DNA from: Engraulis encrasicolus
Lineage: Eukaryota > Chordata > Actinopteri > Clupeiformes > Engraulidae
Assembly: GCF_034702125.1 (NCBI RefSeq)
Contig: NC_085866.1
Span: forward strand, 16,079,815-16,143,814
DNA length: 64,000 nucleotides
Direction: 5' to 3'
Shown here: piece by piece, positions 23,134-33,909 of the stretch
Position numbering within the stretch: the stretch's first letter is position 1
Layout: every line of letters begins with the position of its first letter
Made by a program: the position numbers and the translations under genes
The notes under the pieces: model-generated
What the model saw: only the letters and a program-made list of their open reading frames with translations
What the model was told of the DNA's origin: nothing
Database searches by the model: none

Positions 23134-24950
23134 ACACGCGGCACTGAACACTCCCCCATCCGTCACGGGAGCAGCAAGGGGCCTAAAATGAGGGGCCACT
23201 CTGACAATCTGGCTGTCTGATTTCCACATAGACCCTGGCCTGAAGACAATCTGGCTGTCTGCCTGCCTGTCTGTCTCGTCTGTTTGTGGCTGGGCAGTTT
23301 TAGACCCACGAACCGCCACAGGGACATGGGGGGTTGAGCACAGGCTTCCATGTCTGTCTCACTCTCTGGGCAGTTTAGGCCAATGGGCTTTCCCCAAGGG
23401 GGCAAGGGACATGAGGGCAGACATGCGGTCTCTGTCTGTCTGTCTCTCTCTCTGTCTGTCAGTCAGTCTCTCTGTCTGGGCAGTTTAGCAGTTAAGCACC
23501 TGCTCCTCCTCCTCCTCATCCTCCTCTTCTCCTCCTACCAGAGGCAGGATATCCTCTGGAGTCAGTGAGGGAAGACTTAACTCCTCATTTGTTTCATCCT
23601 CAAGAAGGAGCAACGAGACAGGAGTGATTGTGCTCCCCTGCTCTCCCTTCTTCTCCACTCAGCACAGGATAGCACAGCACAGCACAGCACAGCACAGACT
23701 CGTTTTGAGAGACAAGAAGACAAGTCGATCCTTGTCAACAAGAGGGAGAAGGAAAAAGGCATAAAGGAAAGACAATGGCTACACTGTTGTCTCAGCTGGT
23801 TGAAGACACATGTGCAGCTGGCAGATAGAAACGTCTTTATTTGTCCAAGACTTCCTCAGATACTTTGTTCATTCACCAATGGGAGAGATTGTTATATATG
23901 ATTCACCGTTTTACCCTCCAACAAACCAGTCTCATCAAGCAGTGTTGTGTGTGTTTTTTTAAGGGAGTCGGCATTGTCAGAGCTCAGAGTGGGGTGGACA
24001 TTGCCTTTCACTCACTGCTCTTGTCAATTGCTCTTCCTCTGACAATCTAGAAGGTACCTCATCCTCTCTCAAGAGACATTTCAAAGACCAAAAAAACCTG
24101 AAAATGTCCTCATCACCTCAGCAACCCTTCTCAACCTATTCCTAATGCTCTATGTGAACCTCCTGCACCGGCTATCACTTTCTGTAGGACGTCACACGAC
24201 ACACATACATCAAATTAACTTAGGGACCATGTGTGTATGTGTTGCGTTTGTGTGTCTCAGTGCTTGTATTATAAGACAAAAGGGAATCTTGTACATAAGA
24301 GATATGTATGTATAAAAGAAGACTATCTAAAGCACAATATGATCACATTATTACATCCAGTACTACTACTGCTACTGTCTTACATGAACACACCTATGAG
24401 TTAAATGTTAGAAATTGCACCTTTCTTCATAGGATAAAGTGCACAAATAAGAGAGTTATGTACCCTCAGTATGTTGGCAACGAAGTGTGACAAAGTGTTT
24501 CATGTGTTCACGCGCGTCTCGATGTGTTTTAGACATTTCTCCTTTACCACTCCTGCAAATACATTGGGCCCTTTAAGAAGCAAACCAGCAAATGTTTTAA
24601 ATGTATTTTGCATGTTGAATTTTATAGAACATTGTATGTGGGGAAAGAAGATATACATTTTAAGTGTTTCAATCTTTAAACTCTAAACACAAGATGAGAT
24701 GATGCATATAAGATAGAGCTGTAAAGCTGCCTTTCTTTTGGCATAGGCATTGTTTATGGTTGAAAAAAAGAGATTTGACATTTTTTTTGTCACATTATAA
24801 GTGCAAAAGTTTGAGCATACCTGCTTTACACTCAGTTTTTCATGGATAGCTATGCTTTGTTGATGTACAGTACAGTATTAATATCAACACATAATGAGAA
24901 ATATTAAGCCGTTAGTTATGGAAGCTCAAAGTGTAATACCTGCAATGTCG
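23134..24950 (+). other. nr1d4: nr1d4 3' UTR (end uncertain)
   Basis: The region after the nr1d4 stop is AT-richer and contains several ATTTA motifs. It also carries (CTGT)n-type runs (23255-23475) and a (CAGCA)n run (23655-23698). No canonical AATAAA was found before the hAT element at 24959. The first one, at 25311, lies inside that element. The true 3' end cannot be placed from sequence alone. Confidence 0.5.
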
Positions 24951-24958
24951 GTATTCAC

Positions 24959-25511
24959 CAGGGGTGGAAAAGTAACTAAATACTTTTACTCAATATTGTA
25001 CTTGAGTAGCTTTTATGAATACTTTGTACTTTTTAAGTAATTTTTTAAATTAATACTTTTACTTGTACTTGAGTACATTTTGACCCAAGTACTTTACTCA
25101 ATTACACTGGAACCTGGCCTGAGTACTGAGTAAAAAAAATTGACTGAGAGACAAAATGCCATGCACAATAATGCCACAATCCGCCGTAAATGAAAGATTG
25201 TGCAGGATGGCACACAGCATTTCCACTATTTTACTATCTTGTATCAATGTATTGGATGATGGTTGGTGCCAAGCAAGAGATAGAGGTTATGGAGGACGAT
25301 ATTCAAGAAAAATAAACATGACATTCTCAAGAGGAAAGCTAATTAAAAGTAACTAAGTACTTTTACTCAAATTACATTTTAAGTGAAGTACTTTTTACTT
25401 TTACTTGAGTGGATTTTTAGATAGGTACTTTTACTTGTACTTGAGTAGATTTTAGGCAAAGTAAAGATACTTTTACTTGAGTACACATTTTCTGTACTCT
25501 TTCCACCTCTG
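24959..25511. mobile_element. hAT-type non-autonomous element
   Basis: A 553-bp element with termini CAGGGGTGGAAA and TTTCCACCTCTG. It is flanked by an exact 8-bp duplication GTATTCAC at 24951-24958 and 25512-25519. The interior is rich in TACTTTTACTTGAGTA. It contains an AATAAA at 25311. No transposase frame is present. Confidence 0.85.
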
Positions 25512-25519
25512 GTATTCAC

Positions 25520-26340
25520 ACATATGAAATCATGAGAAACAAATATTACAACCCAGGGGATATCTACAAAGTATTGTATGGTATTTCAATCATATCGCAT
25601 ATTGAACCATTTCATTTTGTTAAGGTTCAACACAAATTCAGGTCACTCCATGTGTTTGTCTTTGTACTAATTAAGCATGGCTTAATACCACTATTGATAA
25701 GCACTCAATCAAAAGGCTGGATATCAATACCTTACATAAGACAGCTAACAATCCAAACTGTATTGACTTACAACAATGAAATACTACTATAAAATGCTCT
25801 CTATGTCATCTTGACACTCCAAATACTTACCTATGCAAATGTGCTGTTAACATAGAAAGACCTTAAACAAATATTATCTCTGGTGCTTTTGTACAAATGT
25901 ATAAAGCGTAGAAGTCCGTGGAAAACAATAATTGTTAGCCAGGATGCTCAAACTTTTATGCTATAGGCTATGGAATGTGCAATGATTCTTCTTTGTGAGA
26001 AGGAAAACCTCATGTCGCCTGATGTGACGACAGGGTTCACCACCTATACACAACTCACAGAGCTACCAGCACTTTCTTTGCCCTTCCCTGATGGCGATAT
26101 ACATGCAGTATATGAGATTAATAAGTGAGAAAAGAGTGTGAGCGAAAGAGTGTAATAATCAAATCAAACTTGATCAGTTGTGACCAACAGCTTTCTTGCT
26201 GTTTTGATTATTGTTGTTTGATCCTATTGTACATTTTGTAAATTATTGTCCTTACATAGAAAGCATATAAAGAGAAAAATCTATCATCTATCCATGGTTG
26301 TGTGTGTCTTTCTTATAAAAGGTTGCCCAATGAATGCATT
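25520..26340. other. Intergenic, nothing recognised
   Basis: An AT-rich stretch with no coding frame or repeat family that I recognise. Confidence 0.4.
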
Positions 26341-26640
26341 TAGTCAAGTCAAGTCAAGTCAAGTTTTATTGTCAATTTCTTTACATGCACTGGTCATACA
26401 AAGAATTTGAAATTGCGTTTCTTGCTCTCCCATGCAGACATAGACTAATCTAGGTAAGGACATAGACAGTATAGACATAGACAGTACTCATACATGGACA
26501 TAAGACAGTATGGACATAGACAGTGCTCATACAGACATTTAAAGTGCAAGACTGGACAACAGAAGACAACAGAAGACTTGTAGAGAACGCAAGTGATGGT
26601 GTGGCCATGGTGGGCTGGGGGCTTTGAGTCAAGAAACATT
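26341..26640 (-). repeat. Non-LTR retroelement 3' region, (TCAAG)n tail
   Basis: The segment starts with repeated TCAAG, then ttttattgtc, and continues with repeated ACATAGACAG blocks. It is the reverse-orientation partner of 4900-5236. Confidence 0.5.
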
Positions 26641-26747
26641 GACGGGTCGTCAGAATGCATCACGGGTGATGAAAAACGTGGTAGCCCTTTCCTCTAGATG
26701 AGATTGTCACTCAGTGATCCTATTCACTATTCGCTGAAAAAGCTTAA

Positions 26748-27016
26748 AGGTACACTGTGCAGGAAATGGACAAAAAAGGTACTGCAACTATGCTGCTCAT
26801 TGAAACTAGGCTGCCTATTACCAAATTTGATATTTTCATTAAAGTTTACTAAGTAATAAACTAATATTTTCTAGTATGGTCCAAGTAGAGTCATTTTTGC
26901 AGCTAAAAATGGCTATTTCTGGAAATTCAAAATGGCGGACCATGGAGAAGATCCCCCTTTTAATGTATGAAGAGTGCAATTTTCCCAGTCATAATGAATA
27001 CTTGCACAGTGTACCT
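26748..27016. mobile_element. MITE with TTAA flanks
   Basis: The inverted termini AGGTACACTGTGCAGG and CTTGCACAGTGTACCT are bordered by TTAA at 26744-26747 and 27017-27020. A TTAA duplication fits a piggyBac-type source, but a 3-bp TWA (Harbinger) reading of the same border is also possible. Confidence 0.6.
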
Positions 27017-27020
27017 TTAA

Positions 27021-28253
27021 TTACTCCATAACAACATTGCCAAGAGTCTTAAGTAGTAACAGAGATGGTCATTACCATTTTGGTGGGTTACACTGACTTA
27101 TATGAGTCAGTGGTGGGTTATAAAACAGTCTCTGCATGAAAGGGTTCAATTGAAATAGGCCTACTGATTCGACTGTCAATACTAGTAAAGCTGAAAGAAT
27201 TGCATTTTAATTTTTAATTTAGTTCTTAATTTACAGCCCACTCATTGCCATTTCACCGAACTCCATGTTGCCTTTTAATCTGACTCAAGAGACTTGAGAG
27301 TGCTTCACTCAATATTGTGAATCCAAGTGCAGTTCCGGTGTTGGCCACCGTCCTGCACCCACAGAACACCTCTTTATAGGTGAGTGAGTGTCCTGAATAC
27401 CTCCTCTGCAGCTCCAGTTTTTTTCCTTTTTTTGTGGGCGGTGTACGTAGGAGCAGGAAAGGAAGGGAGAGAGTAGGCCAGGGGAGTGATGGATGCTCAC
27501 ACACGTGTTGGAAGGTTACCAACCTCCATTCCCAAGGCCATCGCGCCGGAAAATGGGACACTTACAGACATAGTGTCCAGGTTTATTTTTAGGATGCAGG
27601 TCTGTTTAAACTTTGTGAGAGACGAGCGATGGGTCAAATTCCTTCTCAAGGAAAAAAAAAGACACCAAAAAGGAGATCATTTCGGGTATCTTAAGTTGAA
27701 CACCTACGTACAATACCATGTCCCTTCGTGGTTGACAGCTGACTTATGGCAGTCATGTGACATCAAAGGTCTTTTTTTCTGTCCTTCAGCCTTAAAGCAA
27801 CATAGATCAAAGGAGATTGTGCTTGCAAAGATACATCTGTGTCATGCACGCATTTCCTCCTTAGGGTTTAATCAATGTCATAGCCTAGTTGTCGCACTGA
27901 GCTCATAAACAAAGCTTGTCTGGCAAAGTAACCACAGACAGGATGCTTTCAGAGTTGGGATCAATTGCCTCTGAAAACTACCAGACAGACCAAAGAGCAG
28001 TCAGACTGATCGATTCTCATCATGCATGTGTGTAGGGTCGTAGTGTGTTTTACATTGTATCTGGATTTTTCCAGACTAAGAGAAAATGAGAATAGGCAGG
28101 CTGGTCAGCCCAACTTGAACGTGAACTTCAGTATAGTCTGAAGGTCATACTTTGGCCTAGAGTTTTTAAAAAATCAATGTCATGCAACCAATGTCATGTT
28201 ATGCTAGGTATGTGTGAAGATTAACCAATCCCTATCAAAACAAGGAGCTATCC
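27021..28253. other. Intergenic, nothing recognised
   Basis: No gene model could be supported. One TAGGCCTA word lies at 27156. Confidence 0.4.
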
Positions 28254-28261
28254 TACTAGAA

Positions 28262-28592
28262 CAGGGGTTGGGAACCTATGTCTTGAGGGCTGTTTGCGGC
28301 CCTTGAGGCCATTTTATACGGCCCCCGATATAATTTTAATGTTATGCAGCTTCACATGAAATATGACATATTTTGTAAAGGAATCTTAGAAAATACATTT
28401 GCAATACATTTCAGTTATATTCAGTGGACCTAGAGAAGGTGGGGTCTGTTTTAAAGGTGGCTGCCTTCAATATAGGCCTAAAGTGCAGGGGGAAATCCTG
28501 GTTTGTGTTCATAGTACGGCCATCGGAGGACTTGAACGGCCCTCGGATGAATTTGAAGTGGCCCTTCGAATGAAAAAGGTTTCCCACCCCTG
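28262..28592. mobile_element. hAT-type MITE
   Basis: A 331-bp element with termini CAGGGGTTGGGAACC and GGTTTCCCACCCCTG. It has an exact 8-bp duplication TACTAGAA at 28254-28261 and 28593-28600. A partial copy in the opposite orientation lies at about 40553-40662. Confidence 0.85.
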
Positions 28593-28600
28593 TACTAGAA

Positions 28601-29645
28601 TAATAAAGAACATGGGGAGACACTGAGTGTTATCTGTCAGACGATCATAACTTTTACGTTATCTGTATGATAGGAGAGGTGAGTGCTGAGCTCCCTTCAC
28701 TATCAAGGATGTTATGTAATAACCTAAATGTAGTAGGCAACTACCAGAGTTAGAACAACGGTGTAGACTCACTCAGACTATGTCTGTCTATTTCTGTTTA
28801 GATAAATAACCCATATGACTTAGAATGGAGTGGGGTTTTATTCAGAACTCAAAACAGCCATACATCAGTTTTGCAATGATGTCAATAGTAGATACCACAG
28901 TTGTACGAAATAGAAGTATAAGTATTCTTACAGATGTAATTACAACACTAGTATGGTATGGTATTACATAGTTGACACCATGTAATATCATACTAGTAGT
29001 GCTGTAATTACTTAAACGTTCTCCTTCTATTTCATCCAACTCTGGTAGATACTATCATAATAATGAATCTATACCTACAGGGCCTTCTTTACCGACACAG
29101 GCTAGATTTTAAAAGTTTAACACACAAGAGTTACAGGAGGGATCTGCACCGCTATAACCAGGCCATAAAACAAAAGTGAGCCGGAACAAGAGCGAAAATT
29201 ACAGAGGAAATGCGAAATTAGGACAAAATGCCAAATCGTTTCGAGCTGAGACTACAAAAAAAGAGGAAAGTGGGCTATAGGTCACACAGAGGAAACGGGA
29301 GAGAACAGGGCAGGAGAAGACGGATCGGATAAAGAAGGAGACGTGAGGATGCTACGGGGGGAGGGAGGGAGGGAGGGAGAGAATGTAATCTCAGGAGAGA
29401 TCTGCAAAACCATGGACTGTGCTGAAAAGAGAAGGAAAGGAAGACAAAAAAACATCCAAGAATTAATTATAAAGGACAGGACAAGACACATATGTGGAGG
29501 GGAGTGAAGGCTGCAGAATATAGGCCTCCCAAGCAGGCAGAGTAGACACCAGGTAGGTGACAGCCAAGAGGGGAAGGTACATGGAAAAGTGTCTATGTTG
29601 CAAAAACATTTCAAAACTTTTAGAATAACACTTTATAGTATGTCT
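28601..29645. other. Intergenic, nothing coding recognised
   Basis: A local inverted similarity around 28900-28995 (ACTAGTATGGTATGGTATTA and its approximate complement) suggests a small degraded foldback unit. No gene is seen. Confidence 0.35.
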
Positions 29646-29649
29646 TTTA

Positions 29650-30057
29650 GGGAAGCCATGGCCTAATGGTTAGGGCCATGGTCGTAGCCCCTTAATGCAC
29701 GCCGTACCTCCAGTACAGTGGCACACTGTAATAGTCATTGAAAAGTTAACTACCATAGTACTACAATACTATGACATAACACAGGGCCTTTAGTAATGCA
29801 CTAGTACTACGACTTGGTGATTGGCATTCTGGTAACAGCTAATGTATAACGCTGTGTCTTAACGGGTTAGGATCAGAGGGTTGCAGGTTTGAATCCCACC
29901 CTTACCTCTCCCTATACCTACATGTAGGGCTGCAGTGCCCTTGAGCAAGTAACCTCACACCACATTGCTTCAGAGACTGTAACCAATACCCTGTAAAACA
30001 ACTAAGTTGCTTTGGATAAATGCGTCAGCAAAGAGTAATCTAATTTAATGTAATGTC
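29650..30057 (+). mobile_element. tRNA-derived SINE interrupted by an insertion
   Basis: A box-A-like ccatggcctaatggttag at 29656 and a box-B-like GGTTTGAATCC near 29886 are separated by about 210 bp of foreign sequence (roughly 29683-29866). After box B the body (CCCTTGAGCAAGTAACCTCA, CAATACCCTG) and the (AATGT) tail match the intact copy at 40732. The inserted part resembles 14480-14640, so it is itself a dispersed repeat. Confidence 0.65.
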
Positions 30058-30359
30058 TTTGTAAGACCTTAAAAGCTTTCATCAAACAACCAACTGCCCT
30101 AAGCATTTGCTGTGCACCAAAACAATAATCTATTGTGTGATGCAGTGGCATAACCCTTGTGATGAGCATATCACACAACACATTGCAAGCTGTGCCATAG
30201 GACATGTTCCATTATCAACACGTGGACCAAAAGCTAGTGGCAACATCTCTCTGACCTTTATTCAATATGAACTGTAACAAAATATTTAATAGGGGTGGTG
30301 GGTGCCCCATCCAAAGCTCAGGTTGCCCTCTTCACCGCAGTAATGCAACTCATTTGAAG

Positions 30360-30420
30360 CTGCAAGATAGATAGATTACTGTCCCCAAAGGAGAAATTTG
30401 TTTTCACCACCATCATAACT
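30360..30420 (-). repeat. LINE 3' tail with (GATA)n
   Basis: The sequence AGATAGATAGATTACTGTCC followed by aaaggagaaatt matches the antisense of the GATA-tailed 3' end common to fish non-LTR elements. It is very short. Confidence 0.4.
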
Positions 30421-31099
30421 AGGTGTTATAGCCAACATGAAGACAAAAACATACAGCTCAGAACACAATATAAGTACACAAGGACAAACATAAGGACATG
30501 ATCAAGTAGGCCTACAATATACAGTCACACACAAACACTGTCATAAACACATAGGCTACTCTCTGTCACATGCAACACCCCTTCTGCTACAGCATAGTCG
30601 GCCAATTGCAATATAATTAGATGTTGAGCCCTATGAGTAAGCAAGGGCAGTGCAGATGGCAAAAGGGTGCTGACAGATGCCCGTATGAAATAGGCCTATA
30701 AACGCTTAACTAGAAGAGAGAAAAGGAAACATTTGCAATATTTTCCAAGACAATTTTTTGGAAGGACCAGATACTTCAGTGAAAGCCTCACATATAGCAA
30801 TGACTCATATAATGTGTGTGGATTAAAGTTCAACATAGGCAAGACACACCAAGGAATGTTCGTGGCATGTGCATGTGACTTGACAGTCAAGAAGCAAGCC
30901 TGTGAAAATGAAGCCAAAAGCGCCACCCTGTGGTGGGACGAGGGAGTACTGCACATGCATTTGTCTGATGCTTTGTTTATTTATTTTTTTCTTCTGGTAT
31001 TATGCAGTATTTCATTGTGCAGCTATCTCGGTGATGATGAGAGATGGAATGTGAAAATAGAGGCCAAATGAGTGATGAATTGCCTTAGCAAATTGGTAA

Positions 31100-31312
31100 T
31101 GTTTTATTTGCGTAGCCAACGTTGCACTAACGTCATCACGCATGTCCGGCTTTTACAGGAAGTTACCGAAGACTTTCCGGATGCATGAGATTCATCAGAT
31201 GTGAGAGATAACTTTATTGTTTTTGTGTTGGTCGCTGGTTTATGCATCAGGAATTTACTGTGCAATATCTTGTCATCTCACCGTAATAATGGTTGAGGTG
31301 ATGACTTTGACG
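31100..31312 (+). promoter_or_regulatory. mfsd5: mfsd5 promoter and non-coding first exon
   Basis: A compact promoter: a CRE-like ACGTCATCACG near 31130 and two ETS-type sites, CAGGAAGT (31155-31162) and TTTCCGGA (about 31174-31181). A candidate leader exon ends at the donor GTAAGA at 31313, with the acceptor CCACAG at 31671-31676. A small upstream frame opens at 31289, crosses this junction and stops at 31713-31715, 78 nt before the main ATG. Exon limits are predicted, not proven. Confidence 0.55.
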
Positions 31313-31793
31313 GTAAGACCATTTTCTCACTTGAACAACTCAGGAAGTGTCAAGAAGAAACAGGCTATTCATACAATACGTAGCCTAGGGCTGTAACATT
31401 CAATATAAATGTAGATAACGTTGTCTTACATCCCTAGTTACATTGGTGTGTTGTATGGAGCGTGTGTCTTTTAAAAGTCGCTTACCCACGCAGAAATCAA
31501 CATTAAGAAACACGATGTAAAGTTATGTACATTTACCGCTCTAATCATTCCATTATCGTGTTCGCTATGTGTTCGCATGAACAAGGTTTTCGCAGGTCAT
31601 AAAGGTCATGCAAGTTCATTGACAGAGATAGCGTGTCACTAACGTTTGAGGCAAAATGTCTCTTATTCCTCCACAGCTTCCAATGGACAGCTGTCGACCA
31701 CGACGAAAACAATGAGGCACTTTACAGAGAGAACAACTGACAGGTGCCCTAAAGACATTTCTCCCTGCATGACCGACTTCTAAACAACACAAG

Positions 31794-33874
31794 ATGTTTG
31801 TGACCGCTTATTTGGCGCTTGTGGTGCTGGCTGGCCTTTGTATCGGCCTGGAGGTTGCGTCTCGTCGGTTGTCACCGCAGCAAGCATCCGCCACCACCGT
31901 CGCCAACCCTGCCTTCTGCCGCTTCCAGGCGCTCTTCCTCCGCGGCTACCTCCTCGCTCTCTGGGCCGACTGGCTGCACGGACCATACCTGTACAAACTC
32001 TACCGCCACTACAACTTTCTGGAATCCCAAATAGCCATATTGTACGTGTGCGGCCTGGCCTCCTGTGTGCTGTTCGCCCCGGTGGCCGGCTGGCTACCAC
32101 AGGCTCTTGGGCGCAGGCGCACCTGCCTGATCTTCTGCCTGGCCTACTCGGCCTGCTGCATCACCAAGCTCTCTCGGGACTACTTCGTGCTCATCCTGGG
32201 TCGCGTGCTGGGGGGCCTGTCCACCTCGCTGCTCACCACCACCTTCGAGTCCTGGTACGTGCACCGGCACGTGGAGGTGCACGACTTCCCGAAGGAGTGG
32301 ATCCCCGTCACCTTCGGCAAGGCGGCCAACTGGAACCACGGCCTGGCCGTTGGCGCCGGCCTGGTGGCCAACCTGTTTGCCGAGTGGCTGGGCCTGGGAC
32401 CCGTGGCCCCCTTCCTGCTCGCCATCCCGGCCCTGGCGGGTTGTGGCTGGGTGGTGCTGACCGACTGGGGCCAGGAGGAGAAGCTGGAGGGCGCTGGAGG
32501 TGAGGGGGGTAGAGACAGGAACGGGCCCCTGCTGGGTGGCGGCCACAGTGGCTCTGGGTCCTCCTCCTCCTCCACAGTCGGGCGGCTGTCGGCCCGGGCC
32601 CGGTTCTGGCGCGGCGTCCTGGAGGGCCTGCGCTGCCTGCTGTCGGACCGGCGCGTGCTCCTCCTGGGCGGCGTGCAGGCCCTGTTCGAGAGCGTGCTGT
32701 ACATCTTCGTGTTCCTGTGGACGCCGGTGCTGGACCCGCACGGCCCCCCGCTGGGCATCGTCTTCTCCTGCCTGATGGCGGCCAGCCTGGCGGGCTCCAT
32801 CCTCTTCCAGCTGGCCACGTCGGCGCGCTACCGCCTGCAGCCGGCGCACCTGCTGTGCCTGGCCGTGCTCATGGCCTTCTTCTCCTTCTTCATGCTCACC
32901 TTCTCCACGGCGCCGGGCCAGCCGCGGCCCAGAGAGTCCCTGCTGGCCTTCCTGCTGCTGGAGCTCGCCTGCGGCCTCTACTTCCCCGCCGTCAGCTTCC
33001 TACAGGTGAAAGTTCTCAAAGTTCTCGACTTTACTTGTATGCATTTATTCAGGTTCGCATGATCATAACCGAACACTTACGTATATGCAGAGCCCCTATA
33101 ATAAGATTGTTTTCACCAAAATGGTAATGATCATGTCTTAATCTGCTACTTCAGACTAGCCGTATTGCTGTTATGATGTAGTTGAGTTTGAAATGCTTTT
33201 ATTCTTCTTTCACCTGCTGATAATGAAGCAGCACACTGATATGCCTCTGCATATAAGCACCCGCCTCCAAAAGAGTTGTCGCCTATCCATCTGTTTGGAA
33301 TAACAGCTAATAACCTGACTTTCAATTAATCACTTGGCTTCAGAAGTCACTCATATGAAAGCTACAACCCTCCCGAATGAAAATGTATGTACAAAAATAA
33401 ATTTCATGCACCAAAGAAAGATTGACATTTTCATTCTGGAGGGTTGTAGCTTTCATATGAGTGACTTCTGAAGCCAGGTGATTCATTGAAAGTCAGGTTA
33501 TTAGCTGTTATTCCAAACAGATGGATAGGCGACAACTCTTTTGGAGACGGGTGTACACCAAACCTCGTCTCACCCTTGTCTTTGCCTCTGCCTCTGTGTT
33601 GCAGGGTCGTGTGGTGCCGGTGGAGCTGCGTACGTGGGTGCTGGCCTGGTTCAGGCTGCCCCTGCACCTGCTGGCCTGCCTAGGGCTGCTGGCGCTGCAC
33701 GGGGAGGTGTCGGGCACCGGGGCAGGGGAGGCGGGCGGGGGCACCAGGCACATGTTCGCCGGGTGCGCGGGCATGATGCTGGCGGCGCTGCTGGCCGTGG
33801 TGAGCCTCTTCACAATAGGCAGGAACGACGCCGAGCTCAGACTGGAGGGCACTCGGGGAGAGGGCGAGATCTGA
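31794..33874 (+). CDS. mfsd5: Molybdate-anion transporter Mfsd5
   Basis: Exons 31794-33005 and 33605-33874 join in phase 0 to give 493 aa. The product is a multi-pass major-facilitator protein; the family (MFSD5/MOT2) carries molybdate across membranes. Family landmarks visible are the start MFVTAYLALV, the block YLYKLYRHYNFLESQIAILY, the loop motif RDYFVLILGRVLGGLST, FESWYVH, DFPKEWIP, GLGPVAPF and the second-half block LLSDRRVLLLGGVQALFESV with VFLWTPVLDPHG. The C-terminus SLFTIGRNDAELR is conserved. The protein is longer than the human 450 aa mainly through a Gly/Ser/Glu-rich insert at residues 225-269 in the central loop. GC content is far above the neighbouring DNA. The intron after VSFLQ is unusual because, as I recall it, the mammalian coding region is a single exon. 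Confidence 0.93.
33006..33604 (+). other. mfsd5: mfsd5 coding-region intron
   Basis: Donor GTGAAA at 33006 and a strong pyrimidine-rich acceptor ending GTTGCAG at 33604. About half of it is a foldback MITE (33258-33553) that ends some 50 nt before the acceptor. Confidence 0.85.
33258..33553. mobile_element. Foldback MITE, about 125-bp arms
   Basis: A left arm of about 125 bp beginning CACCCGCCTCCAAAAGAG is repeated inverted up to CTCTTTTGGAGACGGGTG, with a 40-nt spacer. TA lies close to both borders. A related end, cagccgtctccaaaag, lies at 61687 in senp1 intron 13. Termini and TA suggest a Tc1/mariner derivative. Confidence 0.8.
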
Positions 33875-33890
33875 ATAAAGATTCAATAAA
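33874..33890 (+). terminator. mfsd5: mfsd5 poly(A) signals at the stop codon
   Basis: An AATAAA at 33874-33879 uses the last base of the TGA stop codon, and a second lies at 33885-33890. The next one downstream is near 35104. Use of the first pair would leave a 3' UTR of only a few tens of nucleotides. Confidence 0.65.
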
Positions 33891-33909
33891 AGGAACCAAT
33901 GACTGATGT

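Noticed and set aside
32094..32849. 251-aa antisense frame opposite mfsd5
   Set aside because: High GC and third-position bias of the true mfsd5 frame keep the opposite strand open. No family motifs, and the sense frame is a clear homologue.
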